NCBI GenBank assembly: GCA_019614645.1
Contig: JABWDB010000021.1
Span: 310,001 to 374,000 of the forward strand
DNA from: Stratiolaelaps scimitus
Lineage: Eukaryota; Arthropoda; Arachnida; Mesostigmata; Laelapidae
DNA: 64,000 bases
Reading direction: 5' to 3'
The translations under genes were made by a program, and so were the position numbers. This document shows, one piece after another, positions 11,837 through 23,346 of this stretch; positions within the stretch are counted from its first letter, which is position 1, and each line of letters starts with the position of its first letter. Under the pieces are notes generated by a model. It saw only the letters and a program-made list of their open reading frames with translations. It searched no databases and was not told the DNA's origin.

Positions 11837-14800
11837 GTAACCAAAAAAAATACATAAACCAGAAGCCATATCTTGATTTTATCTCATAGATAGTTCATTG
11901 TACCCCTCTTGTTCATTGTATACTGAGGAGCTCACTTATAAGACTGCTGTACCACTTAGGGGCAACGTACCAGTTCTGGTTGCTTATTAAAGAAGGCTTT
12001 GATATTGCACCGTTGACGTTTTTTTTTACTAGGTTTTGAACAATTTTTATAACGCCTCTTTTTTCGATGTCGTCCTCGTAGGTTTGCTGTGTGGCTCCGG
12101 AACGGTTCTACAAGCATCGGACAGTACAAGAGGAGATTTTGGAGGAGCCTCGTGGAGAACTAACGCCAGCCATGGACATCTTCTCACTTGGATGCGTCTT
12201 CATCGAACTCTTCACTGACGGCAAATTTCCTTTCAAACTATCCGACATGTACAAATACAAGGCTGGAGAAATTGATCGTCCGTCTCAGCTGCAGGAGATT
12301 TCAGATGAAGGTGAGTCAAAACATGACCGCGGAATCATTGACGCATTTTTAGGCACTAATAACTGTATTTTTTACCATGATTCACGCAGCTCTACTTTGA
12401 GTCAAGATAAGTAAGAATATATCGCATTCAAGGATAACCACATTGTGGATTAAGCACTATCAACTATTAAATGCGTATCGTTCTTAAGAAGACTACCAGT
12501 CTCTGGGTATACTGGAGGATTCAAACCAGAGTCCAACCGATTAGAGTCGACCATGCATCACTGATACCAAACATTATAAACCCGTAGCAATGCTGTTGAA
12601 AAATAACGGAAAAATAATAGTGGAGCAATTAATAAGCAAGGCTGCATACTGAAACGAATTCCCCTTAATCAAGATATGCCAAAATTCAGCTGTTTAAGTG
12701 TATTTATATTATTGTTTTTTAGAGCCTACAATTTAAGTAGTCAGTATTAATTAAGCAATCTTTCCTTTAATTCAGCAGCAAGTATTGAGCCGTTACAAAT
12801 TGATGGTCATAAATTAGCTTGTGTTATGTACGGTATTTCCAGGTATTCGGGAGCTAGCTGCTCATATGATTCAGCGTGACCCACAAAAGCGTTTTACTGC
12901 TGATAAATACTTGGATATGTGTCGTAAGAATGAAATATTTCCGTCATGCTTCTTTACGGGCCTCCTCGACTACCTCAAGCTCTATGCGCTCGATACGTCA
13001 CATCCGGATTCGCAAATTTTTCGCTTATTCAAAGATCATGAGGTCTTCCTAGAAAAAATAGCCGACAACGAAGAAGGAGTTTTGGCATTGGTCAACTTTA
13101 TCACTGCTATGCTACGTTCCCTAAAGCACTCGTCAGCCAAGATGGTGGGACTCAAATTGATACGAGCCTGTGCAAGCAGGCTAGCACCATTCGTGATACT
13201 AGAAAGGTAAGCATTAGAATACAAAAACCTTCATTATTTTTTGCTTCTCTTAATTAAAAACCCAAATCATTTTTAGCTTATATTGATATACTATTGTATA
13301 ATAGGTTTATTGAAGGTGCTGGACTTTTTTTTATTATAAAGCTCGCGATTCAAATTAGTGTAAGATTTTTTGTTCATTATAGGTATGATCCCTGGGAATT
13401 TATTACACTTTGTGATCGTGGTTGCTTGATAGCTAGACACGTACGCGCACGCGTACACATATTTGCGGCAAACAAGTGTACGCTAAGCGTGTAGATATTT
13501 TGTGAAAAACCAAATCAAGGAGCAAGAAAATAAAGGATGGGTGTTATTGAGTGAACACTTCCCTTGTTAGGTGCTATATGTATCGTTGAACTTTCAATAC
13601 TGAATTTTCAAATTGATGGTTCTTTTATGTATTTCAGGTTGTCGCCCTTCGTGCTCTACATGTTACAGGATCCAATTGCTAAGGTCGTATCGGAAGCAAT
13701 TTACGTGCTCACCGATTGTCTCTCTTTCATTCAAAGTGTTCCAATGGGAGATTCATTTGTCTTCGTCGAATACATTTTGCCTGAGCTTCTCAAAGCCTCT
13801 GTTCATGGCAACGTCACCGTTCGTCTTGCATTGGCGGCCAATATTGGTAGACTCGCTGAAACTGCTCTCAGGTATGATATCGAAGCGAACCGCACTTATT
13901 TGCCACTCTCACTTGTTACTGGCGTAAACTGTCTCCCATTGTTACTGCATATCTGAATCGTTTTACTGATATTTCTCACTGTCCAAAGTAAACGAATTTA
14001 TTTTGAAATTTGTTGAATAATCGTTCTACAATCATTGTACCCTTAATACACGGGTTGGCAAACGTTCTTAAAAATGTATTATTCTTAAAGTGACGTTCAA
14101 TACCCATAATATATTAATATAAATTATGTTTCTTTTTTTTGCAGTTTCTTGGAAACGAGTCATTTGAACTGCGCGGATGTCGGTTCCAAAGAGGACGTAT
14201 CTAGCCAGCATCTATATCGCTCATCATATGAACGCGAGCTAGGCTTACTTCACCACTCTGTACAAATGATCGTCGCCACCTTGATTTCGGACAGTTGTAA
14301 CCAAGTGAAGAGAATGCTGCTAGAAAAAGGTATAATACGGAAACAGTCTTGTGATTCATAGAATTTTTGCGAGGGCTCAAACCACTGTGCCATTTTTATC
14401 GACGAACGTACATAACCGGTTCCGCTGACTGAATACCCAAAAGCATTCCCTAATTATTTGGTAGCGAAGTTAGAAAACAACCCGGTGCAAAATTGGATGC
14501 TTAACTCAGCTTGCGATAGTGGCAAAAAGCGACAATGTGGGACGTTTTTCGCTAAACTCAAAATATACTCAAAAGTAAGTAAAAAAGTATGCAAGCCTTA
14601 ACATGTTCTCAATTTGGGTATTTCTGAGACGAGGTCCCAAAATACATATGTACAACACATTATCCCGGCCGCCCTAGACCTAAACCGCGTAACCGAAACA
14701 CGACACTTGGAAAGCGCCCCGAGCTAAGTACTCACACTGCTTTTTCCGAGGAGAGATATCTGAGTGCCACCCATGTTGAGTAAGATGGACGATAGGGTCT

Positions 14801-17800
14801 TCAGACTGTTAGATCGATTCAAATGTAACTTTTGAATAATTAGAGAGAGCAACTTATGTGTCTTCACTGGTGCATAATATGTCATTTGCAGGTTCGACAA
14901 AGCTATGCGTTTTCTTCGGCGAGGAGCGTGCTCACGATGTGTTGCTCTCGCACATGATCACTTTTCTCAATGACTCGGCAGATCATGAATTGCGTGCTTC
15001 ATTCTACACCAGCGTTGCCGGTGTTGCTGTTTTTGTTGGTACCACAGTTACGTCCATTTTGATGCCCCTCATCGAACAAGGTAGGTCTGAGAGCATGCCT
15101 CTTGCAAAGAACCTTTCTTTCAACGACTATATAGCTTTGACATAATATTTTTTTCCGAATACATTTCTGGTAGTCTGTATTGAGAACATTCAAATCTTAA
15201 TTAAATCTAAATTATAGTCAAGAATTTCCCTGCACGAAATCCAAACTGAGATTTTATATTCTGAGTGATCTATCTTCTGCTAATCCACAAAGAATTGTAT
15301 CACGATCAAGATCACGTGAATCCCTATTTGGCTTGATTACTATGTCGCGAAGTCATTACCAAACATGCTTGAACTGGTTTCCAAAGCTTTTGCAGACCGG
15401 AAGGCGCCTCACTTATCCTCTGTTCAATCTGTGTGGGCCGCATTTCGCGACTAGCGAAGACGATCATAGCATACTTCCTATCCAAACAAAAATAGAATGA
15501 GTTAGTCAAAGATTATGAATTGTTCTTAATATATTGGAATGAACGTGCTTACAAAACAAATTGAAGGGATCCGAAGCGGAGTCTTTTATGGGCTGCCCTT
15601 ACGGGCCCGAGTGCATTAGCATATTCTGCACTTCTACCAGGGAGTGGGGTCTTTCACAGGTGTTATACTGAATAGGGTTAGAATTACTCGAAACACCCTG
15701 TATATACCAGTACTGTAGGCGGGATATGGTAGATTCAGCCTTTTCCCTTTACTGCATTCCCTCTTGAGAATTCACTCCCTTTGAGTGCGCAAGCCATTGC
15801 ACCCGGCATTATGCCCTCGGTTTGCTAGTGTGAACCATATTAGCCGGAAGTCGTTCTTAACTCCGAACTTAGTGTACTTTGCTTTTGTGTGAGAACAGGT
15901 TTCAACGATAGTCACGATGCTGTGGTTTGCAGCGCGCTAAAGTGCGTAACAGCTCTCACAGAAATACACTTTTTCCGTCGGGGCACCCTATGCGCTCTTT
16001 TCTCACAAGCTCTATGTCTACTTGAACACCGAAACACGTGGATCCGCGTCGAAACTGCCCATTTCCTCGCTTGTGTGGCTCGTAATGTACCGCTGGCTAT
16101 TAAGGAGTGCCGATTAAGGCTCTTCCTCAAGCCATACCTTGAGTGTCCCGCAGTCCAGATCGAAAAAGCAGAGGTAAGGCTCTTAACCATATGACATTTT
16201 AATACTATATATTAGTTAATTTATGATTTCTTAGGCCAGCAGGCGTGAAGCGCTCATGTCGAAAACCGAAATTAAGCAATAATTTAGAAATCAGTACACC
16301 AGTCAAGTCGAAACTAAGACATTATTCTCCTTAAACATAACCGTTGGAAAACTTACCGAACCCGAGAAGCTAGATCGCCTCCGGTCGGGTTTAGTACGTT
16401 GTACGGTTACACCCGGATGGACAGTTTTCTCAAAGGAAATGCCTTCTTAGTAGCAGAACTGGACCTAATCGTTCGGCAACTTTTTGACTCGTGAAACCGA
16501 ATTTTTATGGGAAAACTAATATAGTGTCCACTTCTAATTCCACTTTAGGTGATCATCGGCTGTTTGGCTAACAAGGACATAGCAGGGAATCAACGAGCCG
16601 GTGTACATGGAAAATCCGAAGCATCCGGTGACTTGGCCAAGATAAATCTCGGGAATGATGGAAAGGGCAAATCCAAGGAGATCAATATAAAGGTTTGAAC
16701 CTATATAAACAGGCTGCGGTATGGCTGCGGTAAAAGCAAGCCGCAGTCAGAGCTCTACATGAAAGTGATTGCAAGAAACCAAACGGGGAAACCCTGATTG
16801 TTTGATTTTCTTACAAAAGTATGGCTTGGTTGTGAAAATTCAGGATCCGGAACACATCAACGAGGGGACTTGAGGGAGGCGAGCGGTGAAACATGCACAT
16901 TTCGTATGATATTAGTAATTGTACATCTGTTGAGTGTTCGAAACAGTGGGTTTGATAGGTTAAATTGAGAAAAACTCTATTTTAAAAATATTGATGTAAT
17001 AAGCAGTCCGTTGGCAGAAATGTTTACGATTTTATAAATTTGTCTCTGAGTTATGTATGTCTTCCTCCCCGTTTCATTCTCTAAACATCGTTGATTTTTT
17101 TACTTCCGACAACGACTTAGTATACTCCTATATTTTGGTCGTCTCTCTATTTCTTCACTACAGACCACACGATTTGATTTAAAATAAATATCCTTATTTA
17201 GAAAATGAAAAGGAATATACATTTTTGGGGAATCTCTCAAGTGCGTGATATGCACATAGATTGCATTGGTCGAGGAGGGGGTCTGAGCGAAACAGTACTA
17301 TTTCGTTAATGAGAGTTGGATGCCAACATCCATTCGCGATAATAGGCGAAGCGATAGATGTTACTACTAGATGAAACATTTTTAAGCGCACAGTTAATGA
17401 TCGAAGCTCAAAATAAGTTGAACTGAGAAATAGACTCACTGGTCCAAAAAGCTCCTGCTCCCCAGTCGCCCCATTTTACTATATAAAAACAGCCCTCTCA
17501 AAACAGGGTACAAATCCATACACGAAAATCAGCACTCTAGTCAGCTATCGTTCTGAGTAAAGCAAAGGTGAAATAACTGTTTATTATGATTTCCCATGGA
17601 GATGGTCGAAAATATTGACCTAGTTCAGATTATACTATAGACGATAATAAGACATCACACAACATAAAAAAATATTGCACAAAAGGTTGTTCACTATAGC
17701 TCCAATTGATTGTCAAAATTTAATTGATTGTGTCTAAATATATTATGGTTATTTTCTATTCCATATTATGTCAGAATAAAGTAATAATCATTACTTTGTA

Positions 17801-20800
17801 TCGAAATCTAACCATGCGCCATTTTCTTTATCCTTTATTTTATAGGAAACCAATGCATCCGAAGACGTCCTGTGTGAGGCTCTACAACAATACTGTCAAT
17901 TACAAAATCTGCTCAACAAGAAAAAACAATGTGTCAACGATTTACGAGGCGTAGATGTAGAAGCCAACGATTTGCATTTTTCGCAGGCTTGGAAACCAAA
18001 GGGAACACTGATGGCGCATATGCACGAACACCATGGCGCTATCAACAAGGTTAGTATTATGTTTAAATAAAGTTGAATTAGCATTGCTGTATTTATATAT
18101 CTTGTGTTTCTCGTGAGCTCATGAAGAACTCGTGTCAGGTTTAAAAATAGTCGGACCGATAACAGCCTTTAGACAATTAACAGTAGAAAAGATTTTATAT
18201 AAATTAGTGCTCGACCTTGCGTCCGTAGGTTTGTGTGCTGCCCGATGCGGTGTTCGCCACATGTTCATCGGATGGTACCGTAAGACTTTGGGATTGGACA
18301 CGAATGGAGAAGCGCGCAATGACGAACAAGTCTGTATGCACGTACGATCGTCTCACTGGACAACTAATCTCAATGGACTACTGCGCCCGAGAGCAATGCG
18401 TGCTAGTTGGAAGCAACTCCGGAAATATGGAGGTGAGTACCTATGCGTAAGTGCAGAAGATCTTTCATGCGTTGGTATGTAATTTATACACATGTGTGTA
18501 TGTATGCACGTGATTCGTGGCCATGTAGGACTGCATTTTATATCTAGATGGGTTACAAGACCTTTTTTTTACAGGTATTTAAGCTGGATCATAGCTTGGG
18601 TGCGGGCCCGCAGTTTATTTCGAGTCGATGCCTGGATCCTCTAAACGAAGGCTGGGCTGTCGATGTGAAACCGGTCGGTGGTTCAGTGATGGCTTATGCC
18701 TCTCTATACGGCGGAATTTGCGGTTGGGATCTGCGAGCACCTGGTACCATATGGCGTCTACAGAATGATGCCAAATGTGGACTCAACATGTGCATGGCCA
18801 TCGATTCAAGCAGACATTGGCTTGTAACAGCGACTAACGAAGGGTTTATTACTTGTTGGGATCTCCGTTTTCACCTTTCTATAGCCAAGGTTCGTTGTTG
18901 ATTGCATTGAAGGTCCTTCTACATTGTGTTTCTGAGGCATGGATTAACACATTTAAATCTAAGCTAACTAGTTATCCTGATAGCAAAAAAAAACTGTATT
19001 TTCGTACAGGTAAGCGTATATCACAATTCACAATATATATATATATATCCATATATAGTGAACAGGAAGTCCACCCCCTCTGTTGATCCTTAATTGCAGA
19101 TTCAGCATCCGTACAAGTTTCGTACCTACAAGTTACTCATCCCAAAGCATTCTGATAATGGGAGCGTGTGGGCTGCGCACTTCAGCAATCATGAGGTCTC
19201 ATTGTGGAATCTGGAGAACCAACAGCGGTCAAAGACTCTGTGGGCGTCAAAGTGTTCGCCATTCACGGATCGAGAATTTACCAAAAGTGTTGCTTATGGA
19301 GTCTGCCAAGCTGACCAGCACATCTTCACAGGAGGCACAGATATGCGAATTAGGTAATCAGAACAACGTTTGTAGCATACAAACTCACTGCTTAAAGTGA
19401 AGAATAGTTTGTTTCAAATGTGTTTTAGAGTAGTCACTAAATGGTAAATAATACATTCGAATATCGACTGGTGTCATCTTTCTGATGCTTGAGAGCTTTT
19501 GCCTCACTTTAACATAATCAAATTTCGCAAAACGACATATTGTTTTGTTGAATTTCGCTAAAGCTACATCTCAGTCTTTCTTATCTTTTGTCGTCTATGT
19601 TCAGCGGTGTTGCGGAAGCCTGATATGTAGCTCTAGCGAAATTCAACACTTTCTTCCTTTTGCAGCTCCACTGAATGTGAGTATCATTTCTATTTACCGC
19701 TTTACGTTTGTTTGATCTTTGTTCTGTGTAAGATACATGATCATATGTGTTTGTACGTTGAGAGTTTAGTAGACGGCAGTGTTCTATATTCATCGACGGT
19801 TTAGGTTACAATTTGAGTGTATTTAAGCGGTCATCTGGCTCTCAATCGCTCGGTTCTAGTCGTTGTCGTCATTCGCTTAGCCATTGTCTAGCTTGTCGTA
19901 GCCTAGGGAAGCCCTGTTTTGAGATCAAATTCCGAGTGAAGTCCAATTTTCAAAGATTCTTTACGCAATGCCGTGTGAGTCTCCTTCAAGGAAACACGAA
20001 GGCACCGAAGAAGGCGAGGCCAGCCGTCCATAAAACAGTAGTCTCTCCAAGTTTCAGAATCAAAAATTTGACTGAAGTTGTCCCTGCCGACCGGACTCTC
20101 GAGAACCGTGGCTCGGTTGAGATGCGTCTAAGTGAAGAATTCATTCTGTATGATCTCTTCCAATACGAGTTTCTGGATCTTCGCGATCATAAAGAACGAA
20201 TTCTTCACGACGGTTGGCCTTGCCTTCTTCGGTGCCTTCGCGTTTTCTTGAAGGAGACTCACACGGCATTGCGTAGAGAATTTTTGAAAATTGGACTTCA
20301 CTCGGGATTTGATCTCAAAACAGGGCTTTCCTAGGCTACGATAAGCTAGACAATGGCTAAGCGAATGACAACGACGAATAGAACCGAGCGATTGAGAGCC
20401 AGAGGAAAGCATGTCAGCTCGGAAAGAACATACACTCGAAGTGACAACCATCGAACATGATGACCTATTAAATACACTCAAAATTATAACCTAAACCGTC
20501 GATGAATATAGAACACTGCCGTCTACTAAACTCTCAACGTACAAACACATATGATCATGTATCTCGAACAGAACATAGATCAAACAAACGTAAAGCGGTA
20601 AATAGAAATGATACTCACATTCAGTGGAACTGCAAAAGGAAGAAAGTGTTGAATTTCGCTACAGCTACATATCAGGCTTCCGCAACACCGCTGAACATCG
20701 ACGACAAAAGATAAGATAGACTGAGACAAGCTACAAAATTAATGATGTGACACGGCTCTTGATGTAAGCGAAAAAATCTGAAAACTACACACGTGTCGTA

Positions 20801-21635
20801 GAAGCGGAGATGGGGGACGTCTCACTTCTCTTCTATAGAAGTCGCGATATGACGAAACCCGTAATACAAAATTGAGACTGAAGTATGAAGTAATGCTTAA
20901 AAAGGAAGACGGCCACTGACGAAACCCTCACCAATTCGTACCGAACGACTCTGTATGTAAAGCAACGAATGTAGCTGGACTGTGCTGAGCCAGCAACAGA
21001 CCAGTCGATGTTTACCTTTAACTATCTATCAGCCACTTTCACTTAAGTCTTGCGTCATCTTTTCGTAACATAAAACCGGAATAGCTCATTTTGTGTGTGT
21101 CATTGTATCCCGAGTAACCTGACGTCGTTCTTCGAACCGTCTGAGCATTACCACAGGCCAACCAGGTTCAGATCATACGGTCTGAACCTAGAACCACAGT
21201 CTGTTGCAACGCTTAAACAACAAGTTTTCCAACATGTTTCCATTTTTATTTCCGTCTCTGATTTTAAAAAGGTGTTGGGATGTATCTGATAACGACAAAG
21301 GCTACCGGAACTCGTATCTTGTAACCGGCTCTGCAATGGACGGGGACCGTATCACGGCGAATTATTCCTCAACCTTTTGCGATGGCACTCAGGTAACTAC
21401 TCCCCTGCTGCCTGTCCGCTGTCATTACTATTGACTATCAACTGACGATATTACGATTCACGTATGTTCATACCTTATTGTTTAATGTGTCTAGCACCAT
21501 TGTGTATTTTCAGAAAAGACGGTTGGCTTTCTCCGAAACCGTTTTATCCATACGATCAATTGTTTTATCACCTTAATACAAAAGAAAACCCCAGACTTGT
21601 TGAAACAGTGAAGTAGTATAACATTAACCCGACCA

Positions 21636-21667
<32 letters not shown>

Positions 21668-21859
21668 GTGATCTATTGTGGAGCGCAGGTGATCCAAGAG
21701 CAATTACGTAAGAACGTGTCAGAAAAACCAGAACATCAGATGGGTAGTCGCGCGGCCGCTGGCCACAAGGACTGCGTGAGCGAACTCGCCATCTTGAGGA
21801 CCAGCCGAAATTTCCTAGTGTCAACTTCCACGGAGGGTGTCGTCAAAATATGGAAGTAG
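11255..21859 (+). CDS. Vps15: Vps15 (PIK3R4): class III PI3-kinase regulatory subunit, 14 coding exons
   Basis: Complete gene. Coding exons: 11255-11836, 12082-12310, 12843-13206, 13638-13871, 14145-14329, 14892-15080, 15899-16173, 16549-16692, 17846-18049, 18229-18432, 18575-18889, 19100-19353, 21272-21392, 21689-21859. All introns are GT-AG, phases agree, and the sum is 3471 nt (1156 residues plus TAG). Order of domains: MGN start for N-myristoylation; kinase-like domain with Lys55, HGDIK (Asp149) and DFA (Asp167) in place of DFG, as usual in this family; HEAT repeats about 280-690; a short linker; WD40 blades about 790-1156 ending VVKIWK. Vps15 anchors Vps34 with Beclin-1/Atg6 on autophagic and endosomal membranes. 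The start has a good context (GAAATGG) and the myristoylation Gly2. Human PIK3R4 has 1358 residues; the shortage here lies mainly in the HEAT-WD40 linker, where one exon could have been missed. Confidence 0.96.
12082..12310 (+). CDS. Vps15: Vps15 exon 2: kinase C-lobe
   Basis: Starts VCCVAPERF, the APE-type end of the activation segment, directly continuing exon 1. DIFSLGCVFIELFTDG is the following helix with its conserved Asp. The donor GAAG/GTGAGT is strong and the exon ends in phase 1. Confidence 0.95.
12843..13206 (+). CDS. Vps15: Vps15 exon 3: end of kinase domain, first HEAT helices
   Basis: The acceptor TTTCCAG/GT completes the Gly codon begun by exon 2. MIQRDPQKRFTAD is the last kinase block. 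The rest (FFTGLLDYLKLY onward) begins the helical HEAT region. It ends at GAAAG/GTAAGC, phase 2. Confidence 0.94.
13638..13871 (+). CDS. Vps15: Vps15 exon 4: HEAT repeats
   Basis: Encodes alternating helices such as SEAIYVLTDCLSFIQ and VRLALAANIGRLAETALR, typical of HEAT repeats. The acceptor ATTTCAG and donor CTCAG/GTATGA keep phase 2 on both sides. Confidence 0.94.
14145..14329 (+). CDS. Vps15: Vps15 exon 5: HEAT repeats
   Basis: Acceptor TTTTTTTTGCAG. Encodes FLETSHLNC, a polar insert, then YERELGLLHHSVQMIVATL, a helix pair of the HEAT region. Ends MLLEKG split at AAAG/GTATAA, phase 1. Confidence 0.92.
14892..15080 (+). CDS. Vps15: Vps15 exon 6: HEAT repeats
   Basis: TKLCVFFGEERAHDVLLSHM is one of the best conserved stretches of the family. 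It is followed by FYTSVAGVAVFVG and ILMPLIEQG. Phase 1 at both ends; acceptor TTTGCAG, donor CAAG/GTAGGT. Confidence 0.95.
15899..16173 (+). CDS. Vps15: Vps15 exon 7: HEAT repeats
   Basis: VVCSALKCVTALTEIHFF and WIRVETAHFLACVAR are HEAT helices that match the order in other Vps15 proteins. The exon ends CPAVQIEKAE at GAG/GTAAGG, phase 0. Confidence 0.93.
16549..16692 (+). CDS. Vps15: Vps15 exon 8: end of HEAT region and linker
   Basis: Acceptor CACTTTAG. VIIGCLANKDI finishes the helical region, then a Gly/Lys/Ser-rich linker follows with no fold expected. The proposed donor AAAG/GTTTGA is weak, but it lies just before an in-frame TGA, so the exon must end at or before it. This is the least certain boundary of the gene. 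Confidence 0.7.
17846..18049 (+). CDS. Vps15: Vps15 exon 9: coiled linker into WD40 domain
   Basis: Read in phase 0 after acceptor TTTTATAG. LQQYCQLQNLLNKKKQCVND is a short coiled-coil-like helix. WKPKGTLMAHMHEH then matches the conserved W-P-KG-L-AHLHEH entry to the first WD40 blade. It has no internal Met start, so open-frame scans in this frame miss it. Donor AACAAG/GTTAGT. Confidence 0.9.
18229..18432 (+). CDS. Vps15: Vps15 exon 10: WD40 blade
   Basis: FATCSSDGTVRLWDW is a textbook WD40 blade ending. It is followed by an insert and LVGSNSGNME. Acceptor GTCCGTAG, donor GGAG/GTGAGT, phase 0 on both sides. Confidence 0.95.
18575..18889 (+). CDS. Vps15: Vps15 exon 11: two WD40 blades
   Basis: Contains MAYASLYGGICGWDLR and LVTATNEGFITCWDLRF, two successive blade ends separated by the usual distance. 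Acceptor TTTTTTTTACAG, donor CCAAG/GTTCGT, phase 0. Confidence 0.95.
19100..19353 (+). CDS. Vps15: Vps15 exon 12: two WD40 blades
   Basis: SVWAAHFSNHEVSLWNLEN and HIFTGGTDMRIR are blade ends matching the family. The donor TTAG/GTAATC splits the Arg codon (phase 2), completed 1.9 kb downstream. Confidence 0.94.
19569..20727. mobile_element. 1.16 kb imperfect palindrome (foldback-like element) in Vps15 intron 12
   Basis: The left arm (from 19569) and right arm (to about 20726) are inverted copies of each other over some 450-550 bp. The clearest proof is that both strands encode nearly the same 70 residues (minus strand 19581-19793, plus strand 20502-20714; only a few differences). The arms differ by indels, notably about 50 bp extra in the right arm near 20400-20470, and enclose about 100-200 bp of less similar centre. 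AAGCTACA stands at both edges (19561-19568 and 20728-20735), possibly an 8-bp target duplication. However, part of the left flank (19547-19574) is also an inverted near-copy of 19620-19648, so the true edge is uncertain. No transposase is visible, so it would be non-autonomous. Confidence 0.75.
21272..21392 (+). CDS. Vps15: Vps15 exon 13: WD40 blade end and loop
   Basis: The first base completes the Arg codon, then CWDVSDNDKGYRNSYLVTGS continues DMRIR as expected for the family. Acceptor TTTTAAAAAG is pyrimidine-poor next to the AG. Donor ACTCAG/GTAACT, phase 0. Confidence 0.9.
21636..21662. repeat. AT microsatellite in last Vps15 intron
   Basis: About 13 uninterrupted AT dinucleotides ending 26 bases before the acceptor of exon 14, displacing a normal pyrimidine tract. 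Confidence 0.9.
21689..21859 (+). CDS. Vps15: Vps15 exon 14: last WD40 blade and stop
   Basis: VIQEQL begins in phase 0 after acceptor GAGCGCAG. AAGHKDCVSELAIL and FLVSTSTEGVVKIWK form the final blade, and TAG follows the tryptophan-lysine end exactly as in other Vps15 proteins. A long AT microsatellite stands just upstream. Confidence 0.94.
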   Translation: MIQEQLRKNVSEKPEHQMGSRAAAGHKDCVSELAILRTSRNFLVSTSTEGVVKIWK

Positions 21860-23346
21860 ATTACCTGCGAACAGTGGATGTCAGCAAAATACCAAACAAT
21901 GTCTCATGAAACTTTGTTTCTATTGTCATATGGAGTTTTTTTCAAGAGTCGTTTGATACATTAGGCACATTGATTTAGATGAATGTGCCCTTTATTTAAG
22001 CTGCCTGAATGCTTTGGCATTTCATGGCACTTGTCTCGTCACAATCACAAGATCCATCGTAATCTGTTTTTTTCCGTAAGGCTAGGTTCAATGCTTTTCA
22101 TGTTAGATGCACTGATATAAAGTAGGACATATGTGTGATAGGTGTGGCCGATTTTGTAGTTTTGATTCCAAGATACATGTCCTCAGCGATAGTGAACATA
22201 TTAGTAGTATTGTATCACAGGCTCACGGTGTAAATTGGTTGTAGTATGGACAGACAAATAGATCAATTAACAAGATAATGATGACTGATTATGTCCGGGC
22301 AGGGTAAATTCTCATTTGGATTTATAATATACGTATTATTTATTCAAAGAGTGAACTGGGTTTTTCTAACTCTCTCTCTATCTCTCTAACTGTATTCATT
22401 TATGTGGGCGTCCGTGTGATATGAGAAGATGAGCTAATTTGCGACGCAAATTCATAGATGTGTACTATATATGGAATGAAAGACTGTTGTCAGACGCTAT
22501 TATAAAGCCATTTGCTATCATATAGCTGATATCATTGTTGTTGTTGAGTTATGTTGGGAATGCCTTAGAACTGTTCGTTTTCCACTCCCTGCTCTTAAAA
22601 ACCAATGCTCAGTTGTACTGTTCCATATTTTGGGACAATTCTGTCTAAATCGAATGGACAACATTTCTGCCTTACACCGCTGCAGATTTGGATAGCAGGA
22701 GTCCATGGGCAACATAATTTGAAGAGAACCCGATTTCGACAAATGGAGATGACCGCTAGTATTATCATTGATGTAACCATGCAACTCAAATAGAGACATT
22801 GATTGAAACAGGGATCTGTCGAGCGCATGTAAGCATCGAAATGTAGAAGGTACATTACAATGTACATTATCTACGCAAAGTAAAGCATATGACAAAATGC
22901 ATATCTTTGTAAAGGTGATCATCGTTATAGATTATCTACTTTTGGTAGAGAAACAATATCTGTTTGCTAGGTTTCAATTATTTACCATAGAGTGTTGCTT
23001 TTGGTTATTGTTATTATTGTTTAGATTGTTCTGCCGCCTATCCGGGCGCGTAATCGCGACATAATATATGTACTCCTCATGCGTGGGGTAGCATTGTTTA
23101 AGCTACTCTTTAGCGATAGAATGAGCTTTACCGCGCAGCTATGAACAGAACACTTCCTTTGTTAATTGACATTGGATTGAACGAACATATGTTGCTGTAT
23201 ACCAAGAGAGGTCATTACTCTCCCGTTATAGTATTGTACATTGAAAGATGTTACATACAGGAAAAGTAGAGTCGAATTTTGGCTGACTGTAACGACATTT
23301 ATAGTGATGATGATTATGGGATGCAGGTGATAGTAATTCTAATAAA
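21860..23346 (+). other. Probable Vps15 3' untranslated region
   Basis: No coding sequence follows the Vps15 stop on this strand. The first AATAAA I find downstream is at 23341-23346, which would give a 1.5 kb 3' UTR; a nearer variant signal may be used instead. A CT-rich tract lies at about 22370-22390. The 134-codon frame on the minus strand (22518-22922) has no recognisable motif and I treat it as chance. Confidence 0.35.

Noticed and set aside
15690..15712. ACACCCTGTATATACC, resembling ends of some insect DNA transposons
   Set aside because: No inverted partner or target duplication found in the Vps15 intron around it.
19813..20334. 173-codon frame in Vps15 intron 12
   Set aside because: It runs from one arm of the palindrome across the centre into the other; the same arm gives similar peptides on the other strand, so it is a by-product of the inverted repeat.
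22518..22922. 134-codon minus-strand frame with a hydrophobic start after Vps15
   Set aside because: Lies in the probable Vps15 3' UTR, shows no domain, no promoter or polyadenylation signal in the right place, and composition typical of chance A+T-rich frames.
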